DNA from: Calliopum simillimum
Lineage: Eukaryota; Arthropoda; Insecta; Diptera; Lauxaniidae
Direction: 5' to 3'
Length of the DNA: 64,000 bases
Assembly (NCBI GenBank): GCA_951812925.1
Contig: OX638370.1
Coordinates: 82,690,004-82,754,003, forward strand
Positions 47,729 to 58,339 of this stretch are shown here, piece after piece. Below the pieces are notes generated by a model that made no database searches, was not told where the DNA came from, and was given only the letters and a program-made list of their open reading frames with translations. The translations under genes were made by a program, and so were the position numbers. Each line of letters opens with the position of its first letter. Position 1 is the first letter of the stretch.

Positions 47729-49169
47729 TAGCTATGGGCTTAATAACAATTTTTCGATTTTTATACCCTGCGGTGGTTTTTTATGTGAGGTTTGATGAAA
47801 AAGTAAGTGAGCCAAAATTTGGAGGGGGTGGGGTGGGTCTAACCCTTGCCGGATTTGAGTCAAAGTTCGAATTTCGGGGGTAAAATTTTGAAAAAAGCTT
47901 CTAACTGCAAACCAGTTATGCTTACAGGCATAGAATGTATGACCAACCCCCATTATATTTTCTACCCCAACATTTTCACCAAACATACTTACCCCCTATC
48001 TCTACCCCTAAGGGTCGCTCCCATGTAAGTCTTCATTTTCATGACATTTTTATGAAATCGACCTCCACCACCCCCAGGCTGCCCCTACACTGTTCAAAAG
48101 TATGACCTACCCCCATTATTTTTTCCACCCCATCATTTTCACGAAACGTACTTACCCCCTATCTCCACCCCCTAGGGTTGCTCCCATACAAAAATACTCA
48201 TATTTAAATGTTAATTAATAAACATTTTTTCTCTCATCAACCCTGCCCCCATAGTGCTACTTAGGAAGGTAAAATGTATGACCAACCCCTATTAGTTTTT
48301 CCAGCTCGACAATTTTACAAAACATACTTGCCCTCTATCTCCGCCCTCTAGGGGTGCTCTCATACAAAAGCGGTCCGGGGTGCGACTTTATACTGGTGTA
48401 CTAATATTGCTTCTGTTACAAAAATTAATTGCCACAGTTACAATGGTTTTGAATTCAAAAAAAAAAAAAAACGCGTATCACGTATGACGGAAACGAGCAG
48501 TTACTGGGTGTGCCGATCGTACCATCCGGTAAAGGTAATGGACGGAGATAGAGGGCAAGTTTGTTTAGTAAAATTGTCGGGCTGGAAAAATTAATGGGGG
48601 TCGGTCATACATTTTACCTTCCTAAGTAGCAATATGGGGGCAGTAGGGGTGATGAGAGCAAAAATATTTATTAATTAACATAAATATGAGTATTTTTGTA
48701 TGGGAGCACCCCTAGGGGGTGGATATAGGGGGTAAGTAGGTTTTGTGAAAATAATGGGGTGGAAAAAATAATGGGGGTAGGTCATACTTTCGAACAATGT
48801 AGGGGCAGCCTGGGGGTGGTGGAGGTCGATTTTATAAAAATGTCATGAAAATTAAGGCTTATATGGGAGCGACCCTTAGGGGTAGAGATAGGGGGTAAGT
48901 ATGTTTGGTGAAAATGTTGGAGTAGAAAATATAATGGGGGTTGGTCATACATTCTATGCCTGTAAGTGTAACTGGTTTGCAGTTAGAAGCGTTTTTCAAA
49001 ATTTTACACCCGAAATTCGAACTTTGACTCAAATCCGGCAAGGGTTAGACCCACCCCACCCCCTCCAAATTTTGGCTCACTTACTTTTTCATCAAACGTC
49101 ACATGAAAAACAACCGCAGGGTATAAAAAGTTAATTTTTAAAATGTCCATACAAACTAGCCCATAGCTA
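47729..49169. mobile_element. Foldback transposon with iterated arms, 8-bp target duplication
   Basis: Outer ends TAGCTATGGGCT and AGCCCATAGCTA are inverted. GTGGCCAG (47721-47728) and ATGGCCAG (49170-49177) flank it as an 8-bp duplication with one mismatch. Joining the flanks restores a normal tandem-array unit. Each arm is about 640 bp and contains TATACCCTGCGG near its outer end, then three units of about 165-178 bp marked by TATGACC.ACCCCCATTA and ACTTACCCCCTATCTC. The unpaired centre is about 48377-48530. No transposase gene is present; matching open frames in the two arms are mirror copies. The layout resembles Drosophila FB and Galileo elements. Confidence 0.8.
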
Positions 49170-49404
49170 ATGGCCAGGTGACCAAATGGTTATACTGAGT
49201 TCTTAGTATGAAAAGCAAGGATAAAATCCTCCCATTAGTAAAAAAAAAAAAAAACTACACAAAACTGATGCATTTTTTTATTATTACTATTTTAATATTA
49301 ATATTATATTATTTTTACCTTTTAATAACATTTCAAGAACGTGCTTTTAGAAGTGAAATCCTAGTATTTATTTTTTTGGACACTCAAAATTTTCAAGTGT
49401 TATT

Positions 49405-49410
49405 TTTATT
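49405..49410 (-). terminator. Poly(A) signal AATAAA
   Basis: AATAAA on the minus strand, about 40 bases after the stop codon of the four-exon gene. It is the nearest canonical cleavage signal in the right orientation. Confidence 0.6.
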
Positions 49411-49449
49411 TAATTTTGTAAACTTGGTTCTAAACTCAATTAGTAGTCT

Positions 49450-50224
49450 TTACACATTATGTGCATTAAAGAAAATTTCAAAGCAAACCATTTCATTAGG
49501 GCCTTTACCAAACACCATTGTTACGATTGCCTTATATGAACCCTCTGCATCGCGGAATTTCATATTTTTCAGCAGAATAGAAACTACTTGATCCAATTGA
49601 ACTTCCCACTAAAAAAGCAAAAAAAAAAAACAATTAAAATAAATATAATTTAAAACTTTTAACCTACCCCTTTCTCTGGTGGACAAGATCGTTTATCTTC
49701 GGGTACACTGCTAGTGACAGAGTACCAATGTTCGTGTGGATTATAAATGGAATCACAGAAATTTTCGTATTTTAAATTAAGTGCAGTATTAGTCCAAGCG
49801 CCACGGTGCTTTTTGTAAGTATTGGCAATCAGCTACGGAAGGATTATGAAAATATATTTACAAATACTTTTTTATTATTTTTTGTACAATCTCTACCTGT
49901 ATTGGACGATTTTTTGGTATATCGCCTATATACCTGAGCGGTCCATGTAAACGTATGTTATCATCATCAGTGTAGTCAAATTTCATATCGGAAATATCAA
50001 ACAATTTGTCGATAAAATTTTCTTTTTTCTCTGGACATTTTGACATAATTTTTTCATTTAAAAACTCCAGCTGATAATCGGCGGAATCCTTAAAAAAAAT
50101 ATAAAAATATATACTTATATTTAATTTGCATTCATATTTTTTCTACGATAAGTTTTTAATATCTTACCACATTTACAAAGTACTGTAGTATAAATAAAGT
50201 GCATACTAATTTTATATTCCACAT
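49450..50224 (-). CDS. Four-exon gene for a small secreted insect protein
   Basis: Exons, minus strand: 50224-50168, 50088-49897, 49832-49668 and 49608-49450, joined by GT..AG introns of 79, 64 and 59 bp, all phase 0. The start ATG is the first after a TATA/initiator pair. The product is 190 residues. Residues 1-19 are hydrophobic and look like a signal peptide. The mature part has four cysteines (about 37, 109, 133 and 180), enough for two disulfides, and conserved-looking blocks RGAWTNTALNLKYENFCDS, EHWYS and GSYKAIVTM..CFEIFF. The pattern recalls insect-specific secreted families of the DUF1091/ML-like type. That assignment is tentative and the function is unknown. The exon structure itself is well supported because every junction keeps frame and splice consensus. 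Confidence 0.82.
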
Positions 50225-50273
50225 TTTTGCGAAGTTTTGTAAAAAAAATCGACAACTATGATTTTAAGCTCTA

Positions 50274-50302
50274 AAATGATGCATTTAGTTTTGTTTATAT
50301 AC
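50274..50302 (-). promoter_or_regulatory. TATA box and initiator of the four-exon gene
   Basis: On the minus strand GTATATAAAC (50302-50293) lies about 24 bases before TCATTT (50279-50274), which fits the arthropod initiator TCAKTY. This would give a 5' untranslated leader of about 50 bases before the ATG at 50224. The spacing is a little short for the usual 25-31 bases. Confidence 0.5.
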
Positions 50303-51350
50303 CCCTAATTTAAATATTTTCTTAATTAATGCTATTAAATGAGAGTTGTTTGACATTATCATTAATCCGATTTAGTCGTAAATTTCATGTAATACCCAGT
50401 ACAAATAAATAATCGGATTATCAGATCTTTAATAAGTATGCACACTTACATGTTTAGTTAGTATACTTAACTTAGTACTACATTTTAATTCAAAAAACTA
50501 GAAAACGTGTTTATTTATTTGGTAACAGCATTCTCCAAAATATTCTTAATAAATAAATAATAATAAATATATTTTTTGTTCTGAATATTTTTTCTGGAAG
50601 GAATGAAAAATGCTTTTTACCGGAGCGGAATGTATGCTTCTTGTGGCCTTTATCTGCATGGCCACACTTTTTATGTGCAAAATTATTAGAAAACTTTCAA
50701 TAATTTTCTACCTTTGGAATATTTTTCAAGTTTTTTAACATTTTTTCCATTATTTTTCGACATCGTTTAATGGAGTTTTTGAACTTTTTAAACAATTCCA
50801 TAATTTCCAACCTCTTTAACAGTTTTTAGCATTCAGTTCCCGGTAGTTTTCGTTTTATATAACATTTACCGAACATTATTTCTATTCATTTTATGTAACA
50901 AAATTGTTCGTCCTTCAAAAAAGTTTTCGAAATCAAATATCAACATTTTTCGACATTTTCAACACTTCCGTTAACATTCGACTATTTCTAGTTGTTTCTT
51001 ATTTTTCAAGATTTTCTATTATTTTCAAAATGTCTCCGCATTTATTTGACAAATTTCGATTATTCCCATATACTCATATATCTACTATGGCTGGTTCGTT
51101 TTTAACAGTTTTCGAAATTCTGTCTTAAAATATTACTTTGCCCATTCGAATATTCAAATTACAAGGACAAACTTTTTTTGTCCTTCATTCTTCTCGATAC
51201 TTTTCACATTCTTATTTTCCTAAACTAATAACTACAAAGCTTCCTAGCTTTGTTGATAATTTGTTTTGTTTTTTAGTATTCAAAATTTTCGTATGTTCCG
51301 GTCAACTTCGGAAACTTTATCTAAATAAAATAAACTATGTACTAAGTAAT
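50303..51350. other. Intergenic, nothing recognised
   Basis: Upstream flank of the four-exon gene. TTTTCGA- and TTTTC-rich phrases recur through 50690-51130. No second gene of the same family was found. Confidence 0.4.
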
Positions 51351-52056
51351 TATACCCTACACCCAGGGTTTATTCACCTTGTCCTTCAGTTTGTAACGGA
51401 GAGAAGGAGGCGTGACAGGTATGGAAAAGTATATGTATTGTTGATCAGCATCACCTCCTCAATCGATATAGTCATATCCGTCTGTCTCGCTGGCTGGCTG
51501 TCTGTGCGTGGAAATGCATTTTTTGGGAAACTGAGCAAAATAATTCAATAAAATTTGGTTCTCTACCTCCGTCATTAAAGTTAACTCGAGAGATTGAAAA
51601 TTAGCAAAATTGGTCAACGGACACGCCTACCACCTATACAAAAAATACATTGAAAATGTATCTATAGGAGTATTTTTCACGACAATGCAAGTAAAATACA
51701 CATACATGCTAGGAACAAGAGGGCGTGGCACCTCCCATGTAAGCAAATGTTTCAAAATGATATACTCGAAGAGTTTTTTGAGATAATCCGACTAAATTTC
51801 ACCGAAACACTAAAAACTAGAAATGCACGCTCTGTGCAAAATGTATACGAACTTGGACTTGCTATATTGAAAACTTTTTATTAGATAATCAGACTAAATT
51901 TCACTCAGATACTAAGAACTATAAATGCAAGCACTGAGAAAAAACTGGGTGAACTCGGAAAAAGGGCGTGACACCTCCCATGTAAGCAAAATTTTCGAAA
52001 TACTGCAATGCAGGGTATTTAATGTTTGACCAGGCCAAAGGTAATACCCTTACTAA
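51351..52056 (+). mobile_element. DINE-1-like Helentron, copy 4
   Basis: TATACCCTACACCCAGGGTT start, AAAAGTATATGTATTGTTG and CAATCGATATAGTCATATCC segments, ACGGACACGCCTACCACC, two to three core units with GAGGGCGTGGCACCTCCC, then TGCAATGCAGGGTATTTAA, CCAGGCCAAAG and a CCCTTACTAA end, one base different from the usual CTAG. Confidence 0.8.
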
Positions 52057-52544
52057 TTTTTATATTGATCTTATTTTATCACTTAAAAATTAATTTGTTT
52101 ATTTAAATAAACAGCTTTAATTAAATCATTTAAATTTAAATGCTCTAATTTTTATTTATATTTAAATGTAATTTTTTATAATTGTTCACAGTTTAATTTG
52201 TTGCAATAACATGTTATTACATTTGTTTTTAATTAAAAGTTTGGGTAAACTTTTGTTGAAAACAATATGTTAGCATGAAATTACTTTTAATGTCAATTTA
52301 GCTGCATTATTAAAAATTTTATCGCATACTTAAACTTAATATTGCGCAAAACTACAAATTTGAGAGATATTCCTTAATTTTTCTCAACTCTCAATTTATG
52401 GAGAAATTGCAATTAAAAAAAAGACGTACATCAAAATTCGCATGATTGTAGCTTTCAAGAAAATAAAAATTTTTGAAAAAAAAATATAAGCCAATAATCC
52501 TGATTAAAATATCTTCACCTTACTTACTGTGTACGTTTCACAAA

Positions 52545-52810
52545 ATTGAACTCATATACAATTAGTTTTGAAACCAGGACACGATGCCACACACGATCAA
52601 AAGCTTTAGAAATATCCAGAGCAACAACCATACTTTCACCAAGAAGGTGGACACATTGGTTCCACCTCACAGTGACAAACGCCATTAAGTCACTTCGGGA
52701 GCTATATTAGTGATCATTAAATAATTCATTGCGCTCTAGACACTTAATTCGTAAAGTGGAAGTTTGTAACGCTCTCCATAACTCTGGAGAACGCTGAAGC
52801 TGATATAAAG
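52545..52810 (-). pseudogene. Non-LTR reverse transcriptase fragment
   Basis: The minus strand reads QLQRSPELWRALQ, then LIKC-like helix residues and ELFNDH, then (after a stop) DLMAFVTVRWNQCVHLLGES and VVALDISKAFDRVWHRVL. The last is RT motif A (F/L D.SKAFDRVWH). It ends about where the larger fragment at 34657-35600 begins, but it is a separate locus. Jockey/CR1-like group. Both ends are truncated and one stop interrupts it. Confidence 0.7.
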
Positions 52811-52946
52811 AATGTGTCTAAAAAAAAACTTATACATGCTTAAAGTTAAATAAAACTTACACCATTCAATTTAAAAATTCTTAAAAATATGTGAATTTAT
52901 TAATACATTGTAGAAATTCTTTACACATTTAAATATTGGAATTTAT

Positions 52947-53536
52947 AAATCTATAAACCTTTTCCGGGAATCTTGTCATTAATGATTTTATAGTTGTTTC
53001 CGTTACCTTTTTGGAGGAGCCGTTCCATTTACGCTTGAAGTCAGACATATACTGGGATAACTTTCCTGTGTTCTTCAATTCCCTTTTCACGAGCGCCTAA
53101 TATCTCTCCAGAGGCCGGAGTTCTAGTACAAAATTTACATTATTATTTGCATACCACTCAAGGGCCTTTATTCCATAGTGGCATGATGCTAAATCGGGCC
53201 AGAAATATGTAGGCACTCTGTGCTGTTTTAGGAAAGAAAAAAACTGTTTTTTAAGACACTCCTTAATATACATTTCTGTATTTATCGTTCCTGATGTCAC
53301 AAATGATTGCCTTCTTTTGCCACAACTGCAATTGGCTGGCTACACAAGAAACTTCTTAGGGAATTTTGTTTGCTTTTTTGTTCGGTATTGTTCCTGAATA
53401 TTAATCGTTCATCAGCCATATAAAAATCTTGACCCAGAAGGTCTGCCTGAACATAGGTTTCATCATCCATCACACAGCACGTACATTTTTTTATAAAATT
53501 AGACCTTAATTTTTTAGCTCGATATTTCAGAAACAT
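52947..53536 (-). pseudogene. Tc1/mariner (DD37E-like) transposase relic
   Basis: The minus strand shows NFIKKCTCCVMDDETYVQAD (first catalytic D), then MTSGTINTEMYIKECL, then VPTYFWPDLASCHY (second D), then LEWYANNNVNFV followed directly by LELRPLERY (third catalytic residue E). Only 28 residues separate the second D and the E. In relatives a stretch of about nine residues rich in N and P sits there, which would give DD37E spacing. A stop replaces the W after ERY. Beyond it ALVKRELKNTGKLSQYMSDF and TIKSLMTRFPEKV continue the C-terminus. Inactive. The N-terminal DNA-binding part is not found. Confidence 0.75.
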
Positions 53537-53561
53537 TTTTATTTTATTGTTTTATAAATCG

Positions 53562-54743
53562 CGACCTTAGAACAACAAGGTTCTAACTGACATTTTTTGT
53601 GAAATTGAGTTATATATTGCTTCGTACTAAATAGACCACGCTCTTTCGATTACCGCTACTCAAATATTTGTATCTCGTATAGTTTCTGAGATAATTAATG
53701 AAATTGAAACGCACAAGGTTCTATCTACACATATTCAAATTAAAATTAATTTCACAAAGTTCTAACTGCCAGATAGAACTTTGTGTTTCTGTAAGAGAGC
53801 AGACAAATTAGAAAAAATCATGTAATTTTGTTAAACAAGCCCCGATTTTGAGCCGACTTGGCTCATTTTGTTAGTAATTGGACTTAGAAAAAACCAACTT
53901 TTAAAATTTATGCAGTTTTTGAAAAAAGGTCGAAAAACGGTTTTGGAAAATTGTAGAAATCGAATCGAAGATAGTCATTTTCGATAAAGTTGCCAACGCT
54001 GAATCCGAATCCGGCATTAGAGTTGCTATATCATATATGGTTTCGGAGATATCCTATCATAAATGTTAAAAAAATTATCAAAAACACGATTTTTGAGGTT
54101 GCTTAGAAGACGCCAAAAATTGTTTTTCTCTTTTCTATTGAATGAAGCATTAAGTACAGTTCTTCTTCTTCAAAACGAGATACAAACTGACCTCGTGTGA
54201 TTTTTATTTAACAAGTTATACTCGATTTAAATGATACATGAAAGTATGTAATTTTTTCGAAAACCATTTTTCGACCATTTTTCAAAAACTGCATAAATCT
54301 TTGGTGTTGGTTTTTTCTAAGTCCAATCACTAACAAAATAAGCCATATAGGCTCAAAATCGGGGCTTGTTTAACAAAATTACAAGATTTTATCTAATTTG
54401 CCTGCTTTCTTACAGAAACACAAAGTTCTATCTGAATAAAAACAAAAATCTTACAGAAACACAAAGTTCTATCTGGCAGTTAGAACCTTGTTTCTCAATT
54501 TCAAGTACCTTATCGTTTAGCAACAAAGTTCTATCGATTTTTTAAACTTAAATTCCTTATTAACTAGGCAACGTATTTTAATTATTTTAGTATCAATGGA
54601 ATCCTCGCGACAATCAAATGCTTGTAATATAAATAACATTGTGATTAAAATTAATTCATAAAAGTTATACGACACGAAATATTCAAACATAGATTTCTCG
54701 AAAGTGATGTGAGTGTAGATAGAACCTTGTTGTTCTAAGGTCG
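53562..54743. mobile_element. Foldback element with AGTTCTATCTGGCAGTTAG repeats
   Basis: Left end CGACCTTAGAACAACAAGG and right end CCTTGTTGTTCTAAGGTCG are inverted. Arms of roughly 400-500 bp pair through GTGTTTCTGTAAGA, AAACAAGCCCCGATTTTGAG, ATTGGACTTAGAAAAAACCA and ATGCAGTTTTTGAAAAA.GGTCG. The right arm has a duplicated ACAGAAACACAAAGTTCTAT unit. The centre holds a copy of the ATCCGAATCYGG motif (54001-54055). It abuts the 5' side of the Tc1/mariner relic. No coding capacity and no clear target duplication. Confidence 0.75.
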
Positions 54744-57700
54744 TGAAATGTTTATGGAAATCTTTAAAACTTGCAACTCTTTCTTAAATGCTGCAGTTGA
54801 TATCTTTTCATAGTTGGTATGTCATTTCAAAACAAAGATATCGAGTGTGAAACAAAGCAAAAATATCGAGTGTCATACACCTTTGCTCTTCAGATTGTTA
54901 GGAAGTGTCTACTGAACTATTAAATTAATTGAAATCTTAGATATAAGTACCATTCATCTATCATAGTTCTCTAATTACAAGTAGTTACATGTATATTTTT
55001 GTACTTTAAATAAACAAAATTAATTTCTAAAAAAAATCACTTTTAAAGTTGCTAGGCCTAAACAAGCAAATTGAAGAAAAAACATTCCGGTAGTGAATTC
55101 AAAAATATCTTTAATCAAATTAAAAACACCTTTAAGCAACAATTAAACAAAATTGTTGCTAAATAGTGTTAATTTATGCTTCCTTTTATTTTATTACTCT
55201 ACTGCGAGTATTTTTCAATGTCGACTTTATTGGCCAACAGACATGGTATTTTATTACCATGATTCACAATTTTTTTTTTTTTAACTGCAGATTTTTATGT
55301 TCGCGAGTTCTTTTTTTTTTTTCAACAAGTCTCTCAAAATTAATTGCTTTTGATGTTTTGCAATTTTCTGTTTATGTTTTTTTGTTTCCAATTTTCATTT
55401 ACGCGCGAACATACCAAGCAGTGGGTAATTAAAAAATGCCTCTCATAAAACAATAAGCTGCAAAATAGTAGAAAAAATGTTGCTACCTTTTATTCTTTTT
55501 TGCTTGAACATTTTAATAATTTTCAGTTTTTTTGTTAAAAATTATAACTTTTTTTTTTTTGTAAAACCTCGAGGCCATTGACCGACCGACCGTATGCTGG
55601 CTTTATTAACGTTATGAATTTTTGTTTTGGCAATTAATTACAAATAAAACATGTTCAAACATGTAATAGCGTCACTTAGCACGCAGCTTGACTTAATTAT
55701 CAGGTGGCAACGCTGCACATAACGAGTGCTTATAAAATTACATAATTTCAACAATTTTGCTTCAACAAAAACAAAAAACATTGGTATTCTGACACTAACC
55801 AACATGTGCTACGGATACTTACCTCCCTCAGCATTGGCATGATATAATGGCGCCCTGTTTCTGTTTACAATTATGAAGTTGGCATGCTTTGGTTTTGTTT
55901 TTTACTTGTTTTCATTTTCCTGGTTTTTTATTTGGTTTTTTGTATGTTTTATTGTTATACAACTACATATTGTGTTATTCTACTAATAAGCGCCTGTGCC
56001 AATCGAAAACATTTCACTCACCTATACAAATTCTGACGTCCCAAATACAATTTTTGAAGCATATGAGGTGAAATTGTTGTGTCAAAATTTGTACTAGCCC
56101 AGAGGCTACTGAAAATTTTGACAATCGAAATTAAAAACAAACAAATTTAAAAATTCAAATTAAAAATGGTGCATAGCAGCGTGGCCATATTGCACCGGAA
56201 ACAAACAACAAGTTGTGCTTCGTGAGGGCATTCCTATAGTTTCGATTTTGCTGCAATCAAGTGTATCAAAGTCATACATGTCTATGCCACGAGTTCGTGA
56301 AATTTTTCCTGGCAAATTGATATCCACGCTGTACGTATGTAACTCCTATGGGTTTTTTCCTGTGGAGTTATCTCAAACCTAAAATTTACGCTAAGATACC
56401 AACTTCTTTCAAAGAAAATATTCATCAGAAAATGGCAGCCATCACAAAGTCAAATTTTAATGTTTTAAGAAATGAATGCTATGACCGCTAGGACTTAAAT
56501 TTGGACGATATTATTTTTAAGGAATAAACTTTAATTAATAATAAATACATTTTCGATAGATGGCCAGTATTTTTATTTTTAATTCTTCCGCCAAATAAAT
56601 TTTCTTATGACACTTTGAATCACGCTTCTTTTGTTAAAAATGAGCTCCACAATTGCGTCATTCGCTGACTCAGCTCCTTCAGCATATTAATTTTTCTTAA
56701 ATCATGAATTTTTTAACGTATTTACTTTCTGCAATTGCTAAAAATTTAATTAAACAAATGTAAAAAAAGTTCGTTCCTGAAACGTCAAAAATTGAGTCTG
56801 TCAGAAATTGTAATCCATTTGGCACACCAAAAATGGAAATTTTAGTCACCAGAGTGAAATTTTTTTTCACCCCTATTTGCTTAAAGTAAAAGTTTTGATT
56901 TGGCACAGGCCCTAAGCTTTCATTTTTTTCATAAATTAGCTGAAGTAAAAATATCAACGAATTTTATCGAAAAACAAAGTTGAAGCCGAAAATTATCACA
57001 TTACATTGAAAATAATCAGAATAGTTCAGACATATGCTTTTGGTTTTTTTTAAGGAAATTTTCTGAGCTTCGGTAGAACTAAGCGCTAGCGATACGTGTA
57101 TGCTGACTCTTGGGACCTTCGATCTTGAATAACTTTTCACAATGGACTTTTCACAGTTTGTTTTCAATGCTTAAGCAAAGATTATGCTGGTAAAAATAGT
57201 TCATTTCGATTTATTTCGCTCAACAGCTCTTTTGGCGTTTTAGTTTCCTGGACTTGAAATAGACAAGGTCAATAAGTTTATGCTCCAAGGTACAATACTT
57301 AACTGTAATTTTGGCATTCAGACGTATGGTAATAGTACAGTAAAATAGTTAAAATAATAATGGGAATATTGAAAAAATGCTGTGCACTTGGAACTTCTCA
57401 CTGTTGGACTATGGTAAATTTACAAAATAAAGATCACCGATTGGATGTTCAAAGGTCAAAAAAGTCAGTTTGATGAATAACTTAAAAACTATTCGGCGGA
57501 CAAAAATAGTTTCCAAGCAAAACTCTGATGTAATTCTGCACATTATCGCTTTTTAATCGTCTTTCTAGTTAAAAAAAATTGTCAATCTTTGTGTAATCGA
57601 TTAAGATTTGTTGGAAAATTGGTGAAAAGTTAGTATTTGACATGCACATGACTGTGGTAAAATGATTTTTCGATATTCCAAAAAAATCCAAGATGGCGGT

Positions 57701-58030
57701 CATAGGAAGTTCGGCGCAACTTTTGGATACTCACATGTTTGAAAATTTATAGCTCCTCGGCTTTTTATCCGATTTTAATGAAATTTTTAGGGTTAGTTGA
57801 AAAAGGTACTTATATGCTTTTGAAAAACAAATTACACTAAAAAAAAATTATTTTAGGTGTAAAAAAAAGCCTTTTTCCTTTTTTTAAGCCAGTTTGCGGC
57901 TTTGAGCACCCTTTCAATTTTTTTTTTTAATATTTTTATATAAAAGTAAATTTAATTAAAAATATTTTGCAACCCTTAAAATCGTGGTATCTTTTACAGT
58001 GCTCTACCATAAAGGGTTGCCACTTTTTAT
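54744..58030. other. Intergenic, nothing recognised
   Basis: AT-rich, with several T runs (55269-55282, 55311-55322). No exon, transposon domain or repeat shared with other parts of the window was identified. Confidence 0.4.
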
Positions 58031-58330
58031 TCGGTGGCCTCAAGCAAAATTTTTTTTTAATATTTTGAAGTATATTTTAACCTATTGTAACCAAGTTTTT
58101 GGAAAAAGGGGTCATAAAGACCCATAAAAAAGCGATATAATGGGTTAATATGTTCACGTAACTTAACGTGAAACCAAGCAAGGAACAATTTTAAAGAATA
58201 TCTCAAACCATTATGTCCCATTTTAAGGGTCTGTTAGATCCTTTTTACTCAAAAAACTTGGTTATAATGGGTTAAAATATTTTACAAAAATATTCCAAAA
58301 AAAAAAATTCTCTAGGGGCCACCGAAAAAA
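58031..58330. repeat. Outer inverted repeat around the TTAA MITE
   Basis: TTCGGTGGCCTCAAG at 58030 is inverted at 58314-58330 (GGGGCCACCGAA), each next to a run of T or A. The TTAA MITE lies between them, so it either inserted into an older palindrome or the two parts form one structure. Confidence 0.4.
58081..58271. mobile_element. TTAA-flanked MITE, 191 bp
   Basis: TTAA at 58077-58080 and 58272-58275. Ends CCTATTGTAACCAAGTTTTT and AAAAACTTGGTTATAATGGG are inverted, and pairing continues through AAAAAGGGGTCATAAAGACC-type sequence. This is the piggyBac-like layout. Half of a related element appears at 28990-29055. Confidence 0.7.
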
Positions 58331-58339
58331 ATATCAACC

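Larger units (their letters stand above)
46890..49270 (+). repeat. Tandem repeat of about 165-195 bp, interrupted twice
   Basis: Four units share the order AGTGGTCCATGACCA..TGACCAAGT (variants), then a TTCTTGGTATGAAAAGTC.. stretch, AAAAGAAACTACACTAAA, and ATTCTATG..TCCCA.TTGG..TCATTAGAATCCA. Unit starts are near 46889, 47055, 47536 and 47713. Unit 2 is split by the hairpin insertion (47175-47448) and unit 4 by the foldback element (47729-49169). Unit 4 resumes at 49178. The array ends close to the 3' end of the secreted-protein gene. Confidence 0.75.

Noticed and set aside
47732..49134. Matching frames of 77-84 codons in both arms of the foldback element
   Set aside because: They are the same arm sequence read in mirror orientation, so their similarity is explained by the inverted repeat, not protein conservation.
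49208..49591. 127-codon plus-strand frame
   Set aside because: It lies antisense to the last exon and 3' flank of the spliced gene and has no domain.
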